The notes beneath the pieces are model-generated. The model had not been told where the DNA came from, did not search any database, and saw only the letters and a program-made list of their open reading frames with translations. A stretch of 64,000 bases of DNA from Wyeomyia smithii (Eukaryota; Arthropoda; Insecta; Diptera; Culicidae), in assembly GCF_029784165.1 (NCBI RefSeq), contig NC_073696.1, positions 103,190,665-103,254,664 on the forward strand, given 5' to 3'. Below are positions 46,730 to 58,849 of this stretch, in pieces (position 1 is the stretch's first letter; every line of letters begins with the position of its first letter). The position numbers were made by a program, and so were the translations under genes.

Positions 46730-48510
46730 GTTGTTTTTGAGCAACTTTTTATTACTTGTTGTGTATCATGACCGCGCATTAGATAAAAAAAAGTAACAAA
46801 ATAAATGACACACTTGTATGTGTTTTGGCAGGGGAACATGCAACTAAGAGCCGCATTGCATGTGTTAGTCGTACTCCACTCGCTGCTTATGAATCTGTGC
46901 GACGTTCAAGTTCATTTCGGTCTTCTTTACTCACTGCATATGCAGAATATCTCCCGTAGCGTCCCAGCCTCAAATATCTAATTGGAAGCACCATTGTTTT
47001 GTTCGCTAGTTCACCATACTGTTTACCGTTTGGAAATGAAAAAATATTACATTGCGACCACCGTTGCCGGAGATAATTGACGAAATGATATAGATTTCCT
47101 AAATTGGCACGAGTTTCATACTGTCGAACAGATTAAAATGATTTTTTTTTTTGCGATTAACACGATAAAGTTAGAAAGATTCCAATTTAGGGGAAAAATT
47201 TTATATATGCGGTACTTTAAATCCGTTTGGTTGCAGAAAAGTGATCAGTCTGTGTTTTCAACATGGCTTGCATCCGCTAGCAAGAACGGAAATGTTTGTG
47301 TTTTTTTTTGTCACAGTTTACAGATCGTTATTTGATTTCAAAGGTCATATGAAGGCTTTGAAATCATCATTATTTCCATACATATATGAGGAAAAAAAAA
47401 CATTATTTCCATACACGCAAAATGTTTACTTGTTACTCTGAAAGTAATAACGAAAAATTCTACTTTGATAACAAAAATATTACTTAAAGAGCAAAAACAT
47501 TCATGCCCAGTCAAGTAACAACGCATACTATTATATATTTTGAAAATGCTACGAGATTTTTAAATTATCCGTTTCAACTACTTGCAAAACTTTTACACGA
47601 AACTTAAAAGGTAGACACGAAAAATTCACCTCCTGGTAACAAGTTTGTTACTAAAGAACTTACTTACTTCAGGGTTACTTCAGTTACTTCAGGGACTGAT
47701 AGAGGGCCACATTTAATGACATTTGATATATTCTTCTCGGAGTTATTCAACTTTGAAGTTTCTTAGACAGTCTTGCATATAGTGGCTATAGCGTTGAGTG
47801 TTTTCAACCTAGAACAACTTTATTAGTTTCGTTTGGAAGCTATTTTTGCAACTTTTCTACTAGATGCAGTTTCTACATGTCTAAATGGAAGAAAAAGTAA
47901 CATTCTTGATACAAAAATGTTTGAAAGTAGTGCTGTTTTAAAGTTATTGTGATGTTTTCTCACAAAAAAGGTTAGTTTGCTAGTCGTACGTATACTGAAG
48001 AAGAAATATGAGAAGAGCTGCCAGGTATATCATTTTTCTCTGCCATGTAGATCATTTCAATAACTTCTTATGCCATTTAAATCACAGCACGATATGGCTG
48101 CCTTGTTTTAGAGAGAAACACAAACATTTACTTTCTTGCAAACGGATGCAAGCCATGTTGAAAACATGCCTTATCACACAAAAAACTGCATTTGGACTTG
48201 TTTGATAGTACAAAACTCATGTCGATCTAAAAAACTAATATTCGTTTCTCGGTCAACCTTCTACACTCTTTTCGTTTAGACAACCAATTGAGCTAGGGAA
48301 CAAATGACAAAACAGTGGTGTATTCAATTAGACATTTGAACAAAGAAGCTACGGGAGAGATCGAATGAAGTCTCACTCTTGGTTTCATGTTTGCCTGTAT
48401 AAACACATACAAGCCGGTAACTGTCTTTAATTTTCTACTTTTTATTTGTTACTTTTGTCTAATGGCCGGTCATAAAACACAAGAAGTAATAAAATGTTGC
48501 TCAAAAGTAA
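46730..48510. repeat. Foldback built from hAT-associated sequence
   Basis: The left arm (about 46730-47340) and right arm (about 47985-48510) are inverted and match in order: TTGAGCAAC-TTTATTACTTGT at the tips, CACTTGTATGTG / CACATACAAG, TCTAATTG, and the block TTTTCAACATGGCTTGCATC further in. The right arm reads in the same direction as 18300-19180, the sequence behind the hAT C-terminus. Between the arms lie spacer DNA and a TTACTTCAGG short tandem at 47665-47695. Confidence 0.7.
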
Positions 48511-48544
48511 CAAATCTTCTCCGTTTGTGTCGGTTGCAGTTACT

Positions 48545-48695
48545 GTATGATGGTGAAAAATAATATACCTGGCAGCACTTGTCACATTTTACTTGACTCC
48601 ATAACGAACGAACAACTAAATACTCATAAACCGGATGAATTAAAGATGAAAAAACTAGTAACATATGCAAAATATACGATAGTATGTGATATATG
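48545..48695 (-). repeat. hAT-associated repeat fragment
   Basis: The reverse strand matches 18470-18600: CATATGTTACTAGTTTTTTC, AATTCATCCGG, TTAGTTGTTCGTTCG, and a GAC-AGTGCTGCCAGG stretch. It directly abuts the SINE that follows. Confidence 0.6.
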
Positions 48696-48699
48696 CCTC

Positions 48700-48893
48700 C
48701 CCAGCTGGTCTCGAGGTACGATGCTGGCCCAACAAGCCATTTGTTGTAGGTTCGAGTCCCGGCTCGGGAGAGACTGTTAGTGTCAGTAGGATCGTAGCGC
48801 TAGCCCCGCAATTGTCCTATGTTGGCCGCGAAGTCTGTGTATAGTAAACAGAAGTTCAAGTTCCGGATCGGAATGTAGCACCAAGGCTTTGCT
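48700..48893 (+). repeat. tRNA-derived SINE, best-preserved copy
   Basis: It begins CAGCTGGTCTCGAGGTACGA (A-box-like) and has a perfect B box (GGTTCGAGTCCCGG). It continues through the family tail GAGACTGTTAGTGTCAGTAG and GCCCCGCAATTGTCC. The 3' part has AAGTTCCGGATCGGAATGTA and CACCAAGGCTTTGCTTC. It lies in the dpp intron on the gene's strand. Confidence 0.85.
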
Positions 48894-48983
48894 TCATGTG
48901 TTATATGTCAATAAAACCAATAGTATTTGGAGTTGACACGATGAAATTAGAAAAAATGAATCTAGGAAACGGAAACTTTATTA

Positions 48984-49140
48984 GGGGCCATTCACATACC
49001 ACGTGGACAGCAGGGGGGGGGTGGCTAATGTCTACGGTCCATACATTTTTCTTGGAATTTATATGGGCAGTTGTCCACGGAGGGGGAGGGGGGGGTTCAA
49101 AATCGTTAAAAATCTGTCCACGTGGTATGTGGATGGCCCC
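48984..49140. mobile_element. 157-bp MITE with TTA target duplication
   Basis: The termini GGGGCCATTCACATACCACG and its near complement form ~28-base inverted repeats, each continuing with TGGACAG. TTA flanks both sides (48981-48983 and 49141-49143). A TWA duplication with GGGG ends is typical of PIF/Harbinger MITEs. The interior has two G-rich runs. It sits inside hAT-derived repeat sequence. Confidence 0.85.
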
Positions 49141-49189
49141 TTATAGATCCGGAACTTCAACTCGTATTGTTTTTATAAAGCGATCATGT

Positions 49190-49410
49190 TTTCAACATGG
49201 CCTTACATTTGCTTGCAAGAACGCAAATGTGTTTTCCTCGTTGTATGATTTCAAGAGTCATATGAAGGCTTTGAAATCATCATCATTGGCATACTATATG
49301 ATGAAGAAAAATTATATACCTGGCAGCTTTTTAACTAGAGATGGAAAAAAATTAGTAACATGTAAGACTGTATGTGTTGTTACTTGACTAGAGAAAATTT
49401 TTATTACTTT
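49190..49410 (-). repeat. hAT-associated repeat fragment
   Basis: It shares TTTTCAACATGGC, GCTTGCAAGAACGCAAATGTG, GTCATATGAAGGCTTTGAAAT and TGTTACTTGACT blocks with the arms of 46730-48510. The frame 48896-49387 is assembled from the MITE and this repeat and is not a gene. Confidence 0.6.
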
Positions 49411-49811
49411 TTAAGTAACCAATTTGTTACAATCAGGAAAATATTTCGTTATTGCTTTTTAAGTAACAATAAAACATATTGTGTGTCCTCTCCGTAGAGT
49501 GCAGGTGGTTTTGAAAAATTTAGTATTTACAGAAGAACTCTATAATTTACAAATAATGGAATATTGTTATCGGGGTAGATCAATTTTTAGGACATTACCA
49601 GTGAGATCTATTGAATCTGCTTTATGTCATATTATCGACTCAATGCTAAATATCATGACAAAACTAGAAGCATGAAAATATTAAACTGAGAAGAAATCAG
49701 CGAATGTCTTCTAGTTTTTTAAATATTTTTAATAGTGTTTCTGTTGTGATTACCCTCATGAAAAAGAATCTTCAAGATTTTTCTTCATAACTGTAACTAC
49801 GCACTCAACAC

Positions 49812-49993
49812 TATAGACACTATATATATAGACCTGCGGACTGAATCGCAGCGAGCCAAAAGAACTGTCAAACGAGCGAGCCAAAATGAACATAATGAAA
49901 AATTCGTATCAAACAAATAATAACAATATAAAAAACCAGCGATTCCAGTGTTGCTGTCATTCACTTCGCAGGTCTATATATATAGTGTCTATA
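49812..49993. mobile_element. 182-bp element with perfect 27-bp inverted ends
   Basis: The arms 49812-49838 and 49967-49993 are exact reverse complements, including ACACTATATATATAGACCTG. The interior has two GCGAGCCAAA motifs at about 49851 and 49876. It is likely a MITE. Confidence 0.8.
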
Positions 49994-49999
49994 CTATAC

Positions 50000-52900
50000 T
50001 ATAGCGTCCTAGGAGTTCTGTAGCTTGCAGTCTTAAGCTGGCGTGTACAGTCTCTACAGATAAAATTTGCGATGTTCTTGTTCGATAAAAATAAATTATG
50101 AAAATAACATGGCATATCTTTCAACAAATTGTAAACAATATTGCCAAGTTGAATTGGGGAAAAATTTATTCAAGAAAACAAGCTTTACCGCTTCATTATA
50201 CTACAAATTTGTCATAAAAATTGAGATGAATAATTATAAAAGCAATATTTTTTTGAGCAGCAATTCTTCTACGAGAAATCCTTTAGAGAGTTTAAAAAAC
50301 AGCTTTGAACAAGTTAACGTGGTAACATACTTTAAAACTCACACACTCAACTCAGGAATTCCAGAAAGAACTTTTCGAGTATTTCGAGTGATAACATATA
50401 ATTTCACCAAGCTATTGTGAATTTTCCCAGTATGAATGTGAGCTATCAATTTTGATTTACAGAAAACGAATTTTATCCTATTCACTACTGTGTATTAATT
50501 GATAAATCAACTGGAATCACTTATTCGTTCTTATTCATTTATGCTAATTTTTTTTGTTCACACAAGACCTGTTCAAATCTGAATATCCTGGATTTAATCC
50601 TGTTGGCATTTACGAGAATAGGAGTTGATTCCAATCAAAGAGCCTGTAACATCACAAAAGGTGAAATTTGAAGAAATCATTTGAATTTCACAAGCTCTCT
50701 GATAATTATACCTCATGCCGTATTTCTGAATAATGGTAAATCTTTGGGATCTGTAATACGCTGAAAACTTAAACGAATGCATTCTCTGACAATACATATT
50801 TTCAAGACGAAAAAAAACTCACTCGCAAACGTGAACCACTTCACAATTGACACACGACAGCGCTGCATATCCTGACGCTTTCCATGACCGACAGAGCCCT
50901 GACTGTGTACAGCTTCATGTTGCCCGAATGGCAGACAGCCAGTCCAGAAAACATTACAACGAATCTCCCTGATCTCAAAAGATATGCAGTTAATTGCCTG
51001 TCCAAACCGTAAGGCTCGGCTGCTCAGCTGCTGGTTTTGTGGACAAATAAAGCCCTGCGCTGAATAAGCAAGCGGTGCGGTGGCCGTGCTCTTTTGGTTT
51101 TATCTGTTGACTTCTTTTGTATGTCTTGGTCGTCGTCCGTCGTGTTGTTCAAGGCAATGCGTAGGTGTGTATCAGGTGTTACAATTAAGCGGCCGGACAA
51201 GGTGTTTTTTTTTTTATTTGCTGTCTAGAGCAGCAGCTTTGATCGCCGTCACGCTCCAAATAGGGTGTCCGACAGAGAATTATCACATTCAATTAAATTC
51301 TTTGTCAGCCCGGGATGTTGGACAAATCTTTTGCTTATTTTTACCGTATGATCTAATGGTCTCTAGTGGCTGCCATTTGTACCCCGATGAAGTCACCCTA
51401 TAGACAGACGACTGAAACGCATTGCCTCGATCCAACCGAGAAGGACCGGTGGCACATTGCAGAGCCCGAACCCGTTTGTTACAAAACCACTTTTTTCGAA
51501 AGCTCTCAAGAGCTGCTCACCGTGCGATTGCCATGCAGCAGGTGAAGATTTTTTCGATTCCATTTTTTAGGACAAATAGAAATTGCAGTTCGTCGCTGAA
51601 CAAGACTGGAAGTCAAATTTGACGGTTTGTTCGAGCCGACTAGCTCGCAGCGAGCCGTGGGGGAACCATTCCGAACGGCAGCTAGAATTAATTACATAAA
51701 CAACAATGAAGTTCGATGAATAACAGTCTACAGAGATCGGACCGGTTACGGAGCACAGAGATCCTGGCAGCCGTTAGATCCTAAGTGCATTAGGAAGGTG
51801 CGCCTAAGCCGGCCAAATAGAGTCACGGCACTACATGCACTACTTACGCGAGGCTATAAATTATCGATATTTCATTAGCGACTAGGTATTACAAGGCGTA
51901 CCGGGGGCAGAACCTTCGGCTTCTGGTATTCTTCAATTTGAATAAATTCACTATAAATCTTCCGCAATGGCTTCGTACTTGGTAATTGGATTTCTCCGGG
52001 ACGGGTTTATACTAAAGAGTATGTTGTTTCTAAGGGATTGTATTTGCGCAGCATATCTCGGAGCAATGAAAGCGCCAAACCAGCGCCGAACGGATGGATG
52101 CCTCCGGAGAAAACCTTCCCCGAAAAGAGACTCGTTTAATAGTCATTTACAATCACTTTCTTTCGGAGTCCGGCACAGCTAGACAGCGGAGACCGGCGAA
52201 CTGGTACCAACCGGAGTCGTTCCCTTTCTCTATCTCGACGCCTTCCTCGGCTACTGCCGCCGCCGCCGTCGTCTTCGTCGTCTCCGGGTCCCTTTCAACT
52301 GACCTTAATTCGTACTTGAACGTAATGTGAAAATAAAAATTCCACAATCTCTCGAGATCCGGCCGAGTTATGCCTAGCTCTCTGGGGGCCATGGATAAGT
52401 TGAAAACAGCTTGCAAGCGTCGTACCCGTCCCGCGCTTGTCCGTCGTTCCGCTTTCGTCGTGTCACCGAATTGTGTACGTTTCGAAGCTACACGTGTGCA
52501 GTGAGCGGGGTGCCGAACGTTGGGGTTCCACGGTGGTTTTGAACGACCTTGCCAAGGCAAATGTGCGATAAAAGAAATATTATGAACAAGTGACGGTCTG
52601 CGCGTTTTGTGTTGTTGTTGATGTTTTTTTTTATTCCTACTCTAGTGATGAAGGCCTACTGCTGGCCAGCCGCGGGGACAAAGTGATGGAACGAACGTGT
52701 GGTATGCGGTACCTGCTCATGTGCCACGGTCTGGCAGAGGTGCTCGGACGGCACTGACACTTTACGTTATGCGGGGGACCACGCAAAAACAACTTTTTTG
52801 AACCTGCAGTCTCAGTCCAGCAGAGAGTGGGGTAAACAAATCAAGTGACTGGTGTTGCGGTGAGCGTAATTTATGTTCTTGCTTGTTCGCAAGATCGCTC

Positions 52901-53690
52901 GCTTACTTTGTGGAATGCATAATTGCAAGGAAATCCCCTACTGCTGAAGTGAATTCTTCGTATAAGAAAAAAATTCCTCCGTCGAGTTGTTGCCACTAGC
53001 TTTTTGTAGTGACATAAAGTAGTGCTTTTGGTTAACTGCTTCTAGTTGTGTAATGAAAATGGCTCAGATGCATAAGTAATTGGATTTTTTATGCAAATCT
53101 AGTTCAAGGGCTGTGTGAATAAGATTTTATTCTAAATCTTAAATTTCAACTTTTCTTATTAAGTATCAATTTTAATACATGGTGAAAGTCCAATAAAATA
53201 TTGAAATAACAAAACTAAGCTAGAAAACTAAGAGCCTAATACTAAACTGAAGGCAGTGTAGAAACTGCCCATCAGTTATCGTGTTAAAAATATGTGACTT
53301 AAAGACTAGAAAAAGAATGAGTTTCATTGAATTTACGGGAAGACATAAGTTGTATTTCTTCTTCATGGCAATCAAATATAAAAATATTATTAACTTTACA
53401 AGAGTGCTCGAAATTTCCAGCGAATTAGTATTAGCACTGAGAGCAAAGCAAAATAAAGCCTAGGTGCCATATTCCGCTGTAAATCTTTGACCTTCTATTT
53501 ATTTGACGCAGACTTCGCAGCCTTTACGAGAACAACGAAAAACTGGCATTACTATATTACTGACACTAACAGTGTGTTTGGAATTCAACATTCGGAAACC
53601 ACCCTTGAAAACTGTTCACAATTGATAACGCGTCATCAGTTAGCAGTTCCATAAAGTAATACGGATGCTTAGTTCTAATTTAGTAAAATT
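50000..53690. other. Intronic DNA, GC-richer in the middle
   Basis: 50000-50800 is AT-rich and unremarkable. 50820-53000 is GC-richer with few repeat signatures. No frame encodes a recognisable protein; 51080-51403 and 52153-52560 are compositional artefacts. Being inside dpp and repeat-poor, this stretch is a reasonable enhancer candidate. Confidence 0.4.
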
Positions 53691-53699
53691 TATCATAGG

Positions 53700-56600
53700 A
53701 GTCATTCCATCTCAAGTGTGCAAAAATAAGTACAAATGTATCAACGAGCATCTGAGATTTGACTTAAAGTTTATATAAAGTCACTGCAAAGAGCCTAACT
53801 TTGGTGCTAATTAGACTACCCCATCGCTCCGTAGGATTTTTGCTTTTGTAATAAAAGTGCTATTTTTAGTCAAAAGCTCTGATTTTGTATAAATTATGGC
53901 CACAAATACATAATATCTGAAAATAAACTGACACAATATTTTTGAGGAAATTAGTCAATCCCAAAAATGTCAAGTTCGAGCGGCAGTGTGGCCAGATACG
54001 CTATTTTTGCATTTGAAAAAAATATTTGCGTTTTTTGGCTAATGAGTATATTTTGATTTAAACTTTTATAATGTTATCGTGTTCCTGAGTCAATTTCACA
54101 CGAAAAACGCCTATCACTCCGAGGTATTATGATCAAAACTGAAATTACAGCATTTTCAGAAATATAGTCAACTTTGCTGGTTTTAAGCTATCTTCTTTTT
54201 CAAGGTTTTTCATATCTTCGGATATATTACTCCAGAAATCGTAGTTTGAATAATATAAAATTCCAAAAAACATCACTTTGGAGCGGCAGTTTTGTCAGAT
54301 ATAATTTTTTTGCATCTGAAAAATCAAATCGCCTCTTTCTTTATTTTGAGTTCAAATTTGACAAATATTATGGTATTTCTGTGCAAATTTTACCTGAAAA
54401 ACAATTGTGCTTCAGAGTTATTACGAGTAAAACTCGAGCTACAGTATTTTAAAAAAAACAAAGTTAAGTTAACTTTGATTTGCTCACAATTTTTAATTCA
54501 ATTTTGCTAATATCTTTGTTACTTTTTTGATAATGATCAATCTGGATGACGCAATTTGAAGTAAATTAGTGATATCTCTGAAAATATAATAATTTTAACC
54601 GGAAGTGTTGCCAGTTGTTTGACCAGATGTCCAGATAAAAAAAGTTTTTCAAATTAATCAGGAACATCGCATAGAAAAGTTTTTTTTATTGATGAAATTT
54701 TCTCTAGGAAAAGGTTTTCGTTTATGGAATACACTAAGGCCGATGATGATCACTCGTGGCCTAGAACGGAAAACGTACTTGAAATCAGATCGATATCTTG
54801 AACCTTTTTTGAGTAATGGAGGAAAGCAACCCACATAAAAAACCGGGAAAAAACCCTTCTGTAAAGCAGTGGCGTAGAGTAACCGGGTGACACGCGGAGC
54901 GGAAAATTTGGTTGTCTCCCCTTCCCCCTTTTGGGTGTCACCCCCACCAGGTTGCAGTGAAATCAAAACATCATAACTTGTGAGAGTTAGCACGTTCATT
55001 TTCAATTGCACAGCTGAGATTATACTTCTAGAAGCAAAGTTATATAATTTTGGGGTTTTACCTCGACCTCCACCTTATTGACAATTAATCTCACGGATGT
55101 CATCCTTTTGAAGGTGACACCTGTGGATTTTAGCGCAGCAAGGCTGAGCAGGCGACTCTTTCGATCGCAGTGTTCCATAGCCAACGGTGGATCGCAGCAC
55201 TGCACAGTAATACTAAACATGTCCGGACATATTAGTAATTTTGTCCGAATCTGCTTAGCCCATTGCATTTCAAATTTGTATGGAAATTTGTATGAGAAAA
55301 CACAGTTTTTTGTATTTCCCTTTCTGGGGAGCTCAGCCCAGCATTATTGATGCACTACACTACGTAAAAGTATAGTATTTTAGATGCTTAATAACTTTGC
55401 TGAAGCTATTAAAGAGCTAGTATAGTATGAGCAAATGCTGAAAATATTTTTTTTTTGCCAACACTGCCAGTGTACCGGCGTCAGTAGGATTGCTATCAGA
55501 AGTAACCTTTCGTATCGTATTTATACACTGAGCTAGACTAGGCAAACAAATTTAGGTCAATATTCAGGGCGTAAGTAGGATTTACAACATGTTGCAGAGG
55601 TTAATTATGATAGAAATCTGATTGACGGAGGTACACTGGTAGTGTTGGCAGGAAACATGATTTTCAGTATTTAGTTTGACATACTCAACTTTAAACAGCT
55701 ATAGGATTTTTTATGGACATCGTCGCCCCTTAGTGTCTTCGGCAAAGTTGTTAAGCATCAAAAAACCTACCTTTTGAAGTATAAAAAAGGTATGGTTTAA
55801 GCCTTTCTGAGCTCTCCAGATAGCAAAATGCAAAAAAGTGGGTTTTCCCCTACAAATTTTCATACAAATTTGAAATGCAATGCGCCAAGCGGAGACAAAA
55901 CCAATCGGCCTCCGGTAAGTTTAGGATTGTTTGGGGCCCCAAATGGAACCAAAAAAACTTGGTTCTGGCTTTGTGCTTTCAAGTTTCATTTTTTCCATAT
56001 AACGATTCCCCACCCTAGTGTCTACATTGGGAAATTAACAACTGTGATGTTTAAGAATCTATTCGTAGAGAAAATTTCATCAATAAAAAAACTTGCTTTG
56101 CTATGTTTAAATTTAAACTTTTGAATTAATATAAAAAACAGTTTTTTTCGTACCCTAGCAATTGGCAACACTCGACACACTCGATTAAAATTAATCCAGA
56201 ATGTCCAAAATCAAAAGAGTTCCATATAGAAATCGTAAGCAAAGCAAAGTAAAATTGATTTTAGTTCCTAAAAATACTGCAACTCGAACTTCGCTCATAG
56301 TATCTCTTAATGATAAATGTTTTTCAGGTGAATTTTTCTAAGAAATATCATGAAATTGTCAAATTTGAAATCTAAATATACTTACTTTTCAAGTGCAAAA
56401 TAAATATATATCTGGCAACACTGCCGCCGTAAATTCAATGTTTTATCTGGGTTTCATGATTAGTTTTCTTTTAAAATAATGTATCAGTATTTTTTTAGAC
56501 ATAATGTGTTTGAGGCTACAATAAAACTAAGAGTGTTTGACATAAAAACTGTACTTTTATCGAAATCCCACGGAGCGTAGGGGGGCCAAATCGGCAAAAG

Positions 56601-56704
56601 TTGGGATGTTTGCATAGTGACTTTAAATTAACAGTTCCCCATGCTAAGAGTTAAATCTAAGAAGCTTGTTTACATAGGTGCGCATACCTGAGATGGAATG
56701 ACTC
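53700..56704. mobile_element. 3.0-kb non-coding element with long inverted termini
   Basis: The left end reads GAGTCATTCCATCTCAAGTG and the right end is its complement with minor changes. About 90-150 bases further in, the arms again match: AAGTCACTGCAAA and CATCGCTCCGTAGGATTT on the left, AAGTCACTATGCAAA and ACGCTCCGTGGGATTT on the right strand. Inside is another inverted pair (CATTGCATTTCAAATTTGTA near 55261 and its complement near 55863). CAACACTGCC-type motifs occur in both orientations. No transposase is found, so it would need help to move. Confidence 0.7.
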
Positions 56705-57490
56705 ATAGCTTAAACAATGTTTTATGACTGACTAACAGACATAACACGTCGAACAAATTTACAAGAAAATCATCGTTTGGATGATTCCAGTACTTTACGT
56801 TAGTAACCCTAGCACCATCTGCTGTCGTGTTCGCGCTGCGTCATGTATTTCGACATCAGCGCCAGCGTTACTGCATGTGTCAAATGGGGAACTACAAAAT
56901 ATGTATGAGATTGCATGACAGCGCCCCAGACGACGATTTCGCGCGATGACTGTTATTCGATTCAAAAATTTGAAATGAACGTTTTTTGTGGCGATGGAGC
57001 TAGGTTCCAGTGTTACGTCTGTTATTCTGTGGTTTTATTATTGAAATTGAAGATTACTTTCAGAAATACTAAACAATTCTATGCTGGTGTGATGCAAACA
57101 TGAGGATATGTTTTCACAGGTGCTAGATTAACTATTTCCGGGTCTTGTGCTTTTGAAAATTCGAAGTCGACCATTTGTGCAGGAATCACAAATGGCCGAC
57201 TTCAAATTCGAACAGTTCCGCCCTAACTAAATTCTTGTTTGGAAAATATTACCATATAAACAGCATAAAAATCGACTATGCGTGAAAATCGTCTCCAATA
57301 TACGCTTACGGCCTCCAGATTTGTACACATAGTCGCATTTTCATGCACTTTTTACGATTGTTCATGACTGCACCAGCCATTTTGAATGGCTTTTTTGGCA
57401 TCTCCTTTTTGTTTCTTCCTCATTCTTCCATTTTCTGCATTTTTCTCGCCTCTCCTCTCTTCATTATCTACCTATCAACAACTTTGCTTG
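56705..57490. other. Intronic DNA with one small hairpin
   Basis: A hairpin with ~25-base imperfect arms (TTCGAAGTCGACCATTTGTG and its partner) lies at 57158-57214. Otherwise nothing is recognised; the frame 56915-57103 has no domain content. Confidence 0.4.
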
Positions 57491-57502
57491 ACGTGAAACG
57501 GG

Positions 57503-58100
57503 AAGAAATCCAAGCATAAGAGGACCGATGACTTCCTCCTGCATTCTTCCGTATTTCGGGAATGCCAGAATATCATTGATGTTTCAACTAACCTGCAATT
57601 ATTTATTGTGAAACTACTAAAGCAGCATTAGAGCACCGAATCAGTTTACGCATTTGATTCTACCGTGAAACCTTTAAATCGTTTCAATCTTGCTATTTTT
57701 TACATCACTATTTTTTCTTTCTCGGTGTTGTTTATATTTTCGCGCCGGTAGCGACTGGAACATTTTTCACAAATACCGACACGTAAGAGTCCTGTAACCT
57801 CAAACTCAAACTAAGTATATTTCTCTTTTCACACCAATAAACAGCGCGATCGTAACTAATTTCCGAAAAAATTGGCCGAAATAGGCTGAACCTTGCTTTC
57901 AAAATGTAAAGTGTTTTTTTCTAGTTTTAAGTCAATTGCATGTGTCAAATTTTGTACCCGTGTAATCAGCACTGCCAAAAGCAGGCTGCGCTAGCATATA
58001 AAAATGTTTAAATTGTAATGATACTGTTGAATTTTATGGCATTAAACATATTATAAATTTGATAACTATGTACTGTTAACATGTACTGTAATAATACATT
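57503..58100. repeat. ~0.6-kb dispersed repeat, copy 3
   Basis: It has the same blocks as copies 1 and 2: ACCGATGACTTCCTCCTGCA, TTTCGGGAATGCC, AACCTGCAATTATTTATTGTG, GTTTCAATCTTGCTATTTTT and GCTAGCATATAAAAATGTT. It lies in the dpp intron. A different transposase relic follows on the other strand. Confidence 0.85.
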
Positions 58101-58195
58101 TTTGAATTTTTAAATAAATCAAATTATATAGAGGTTTTTAGATCATTGCATTCTAAAGTAGACTCAATAACAATGTTTTCTTTCCAATTTTACTT

Positions 58196-58840
58196 TAATT
58201 TGGATTATTTTTGGAACGCGAGGTCTCTAACACTTTTTTTAACACCACTCATAAGCTTCTGCAAACTCTCTTTCACGTAGATTTGGCCATTTATTGTGTC
58301 AGTCGTAATGTATGGACTAGACACTTATTCACATTCGCAAATGGCTTGCCAAACCATGAAATCCTTGCCGAATTTTCCAGTATAAATGGCTTTCATTGAA
58401 TCGGGGATATTCATTCCCTTCGGTGTGGCAGTCTTATACTCCACACTTTTGTAGGTTTCGTCGACCATCAGAAATTTTTCATAAAGCCTCCTAGCTCACG
58501 GTTTTACAGATTCAGCCTGTTTGGTGCTTTGTTTTGGCTGCTTCTGCTTCCAACGAGGCTGTATGTCCATCCTTTCTTTGGCACACATAACGTTAGTCGA
58601 TGAGGTCGCCACATCTCGTACTTCAATATGCCGCTTATAGTAATGTCTTATCTTCCTGTCTATTGTGGGGTCAGCAGGATTTTCTACCACGTCTCGGGGC
58701 ATCTGCAAAGGTATACCTACTCTTCACCATACTTCGATAATGCAGTTTGATCTGCTCCGACACTCGCACCTTCTTCTTTGGCTAATTCTCTGATCGAAAT
58801 ACCACTCACGGTGTCCCATTAGTGCTCAAATCATTTTGTT
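58196..58840 (-). pseudogene. DDE transposase relic (Tc1/mariner superfamily)
   Basis: On the reverse strand, with frameshifts, there is first an HTH-like segment (ISIRELAKEEGASVGADQTA). A linker follows (DRKIRHYYKRHIEVRD), then KFLMVDETYKSVEYK with a catalytic-type Asp, then GKFGKDFMVWQAICE and NGQIYVKESLQKL. The order HTH, DDETY-like block, VWQAI block is that of a DDE_3-type transposase. The later acidic residues are not found in what remains. In-frame stops near 58725 and 58320 make it a relic. It is distinct from the mariner at 38449-39486. Confidence 0.7.
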
Positions 58841-58849
58841 CGAACGCAT

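Noticed and set aside
48896..49387. 163-residue frame in the dpp intron
   Set aside because: It crosses a MITE and an hAT-derived repeat and has no protein-like pattern.
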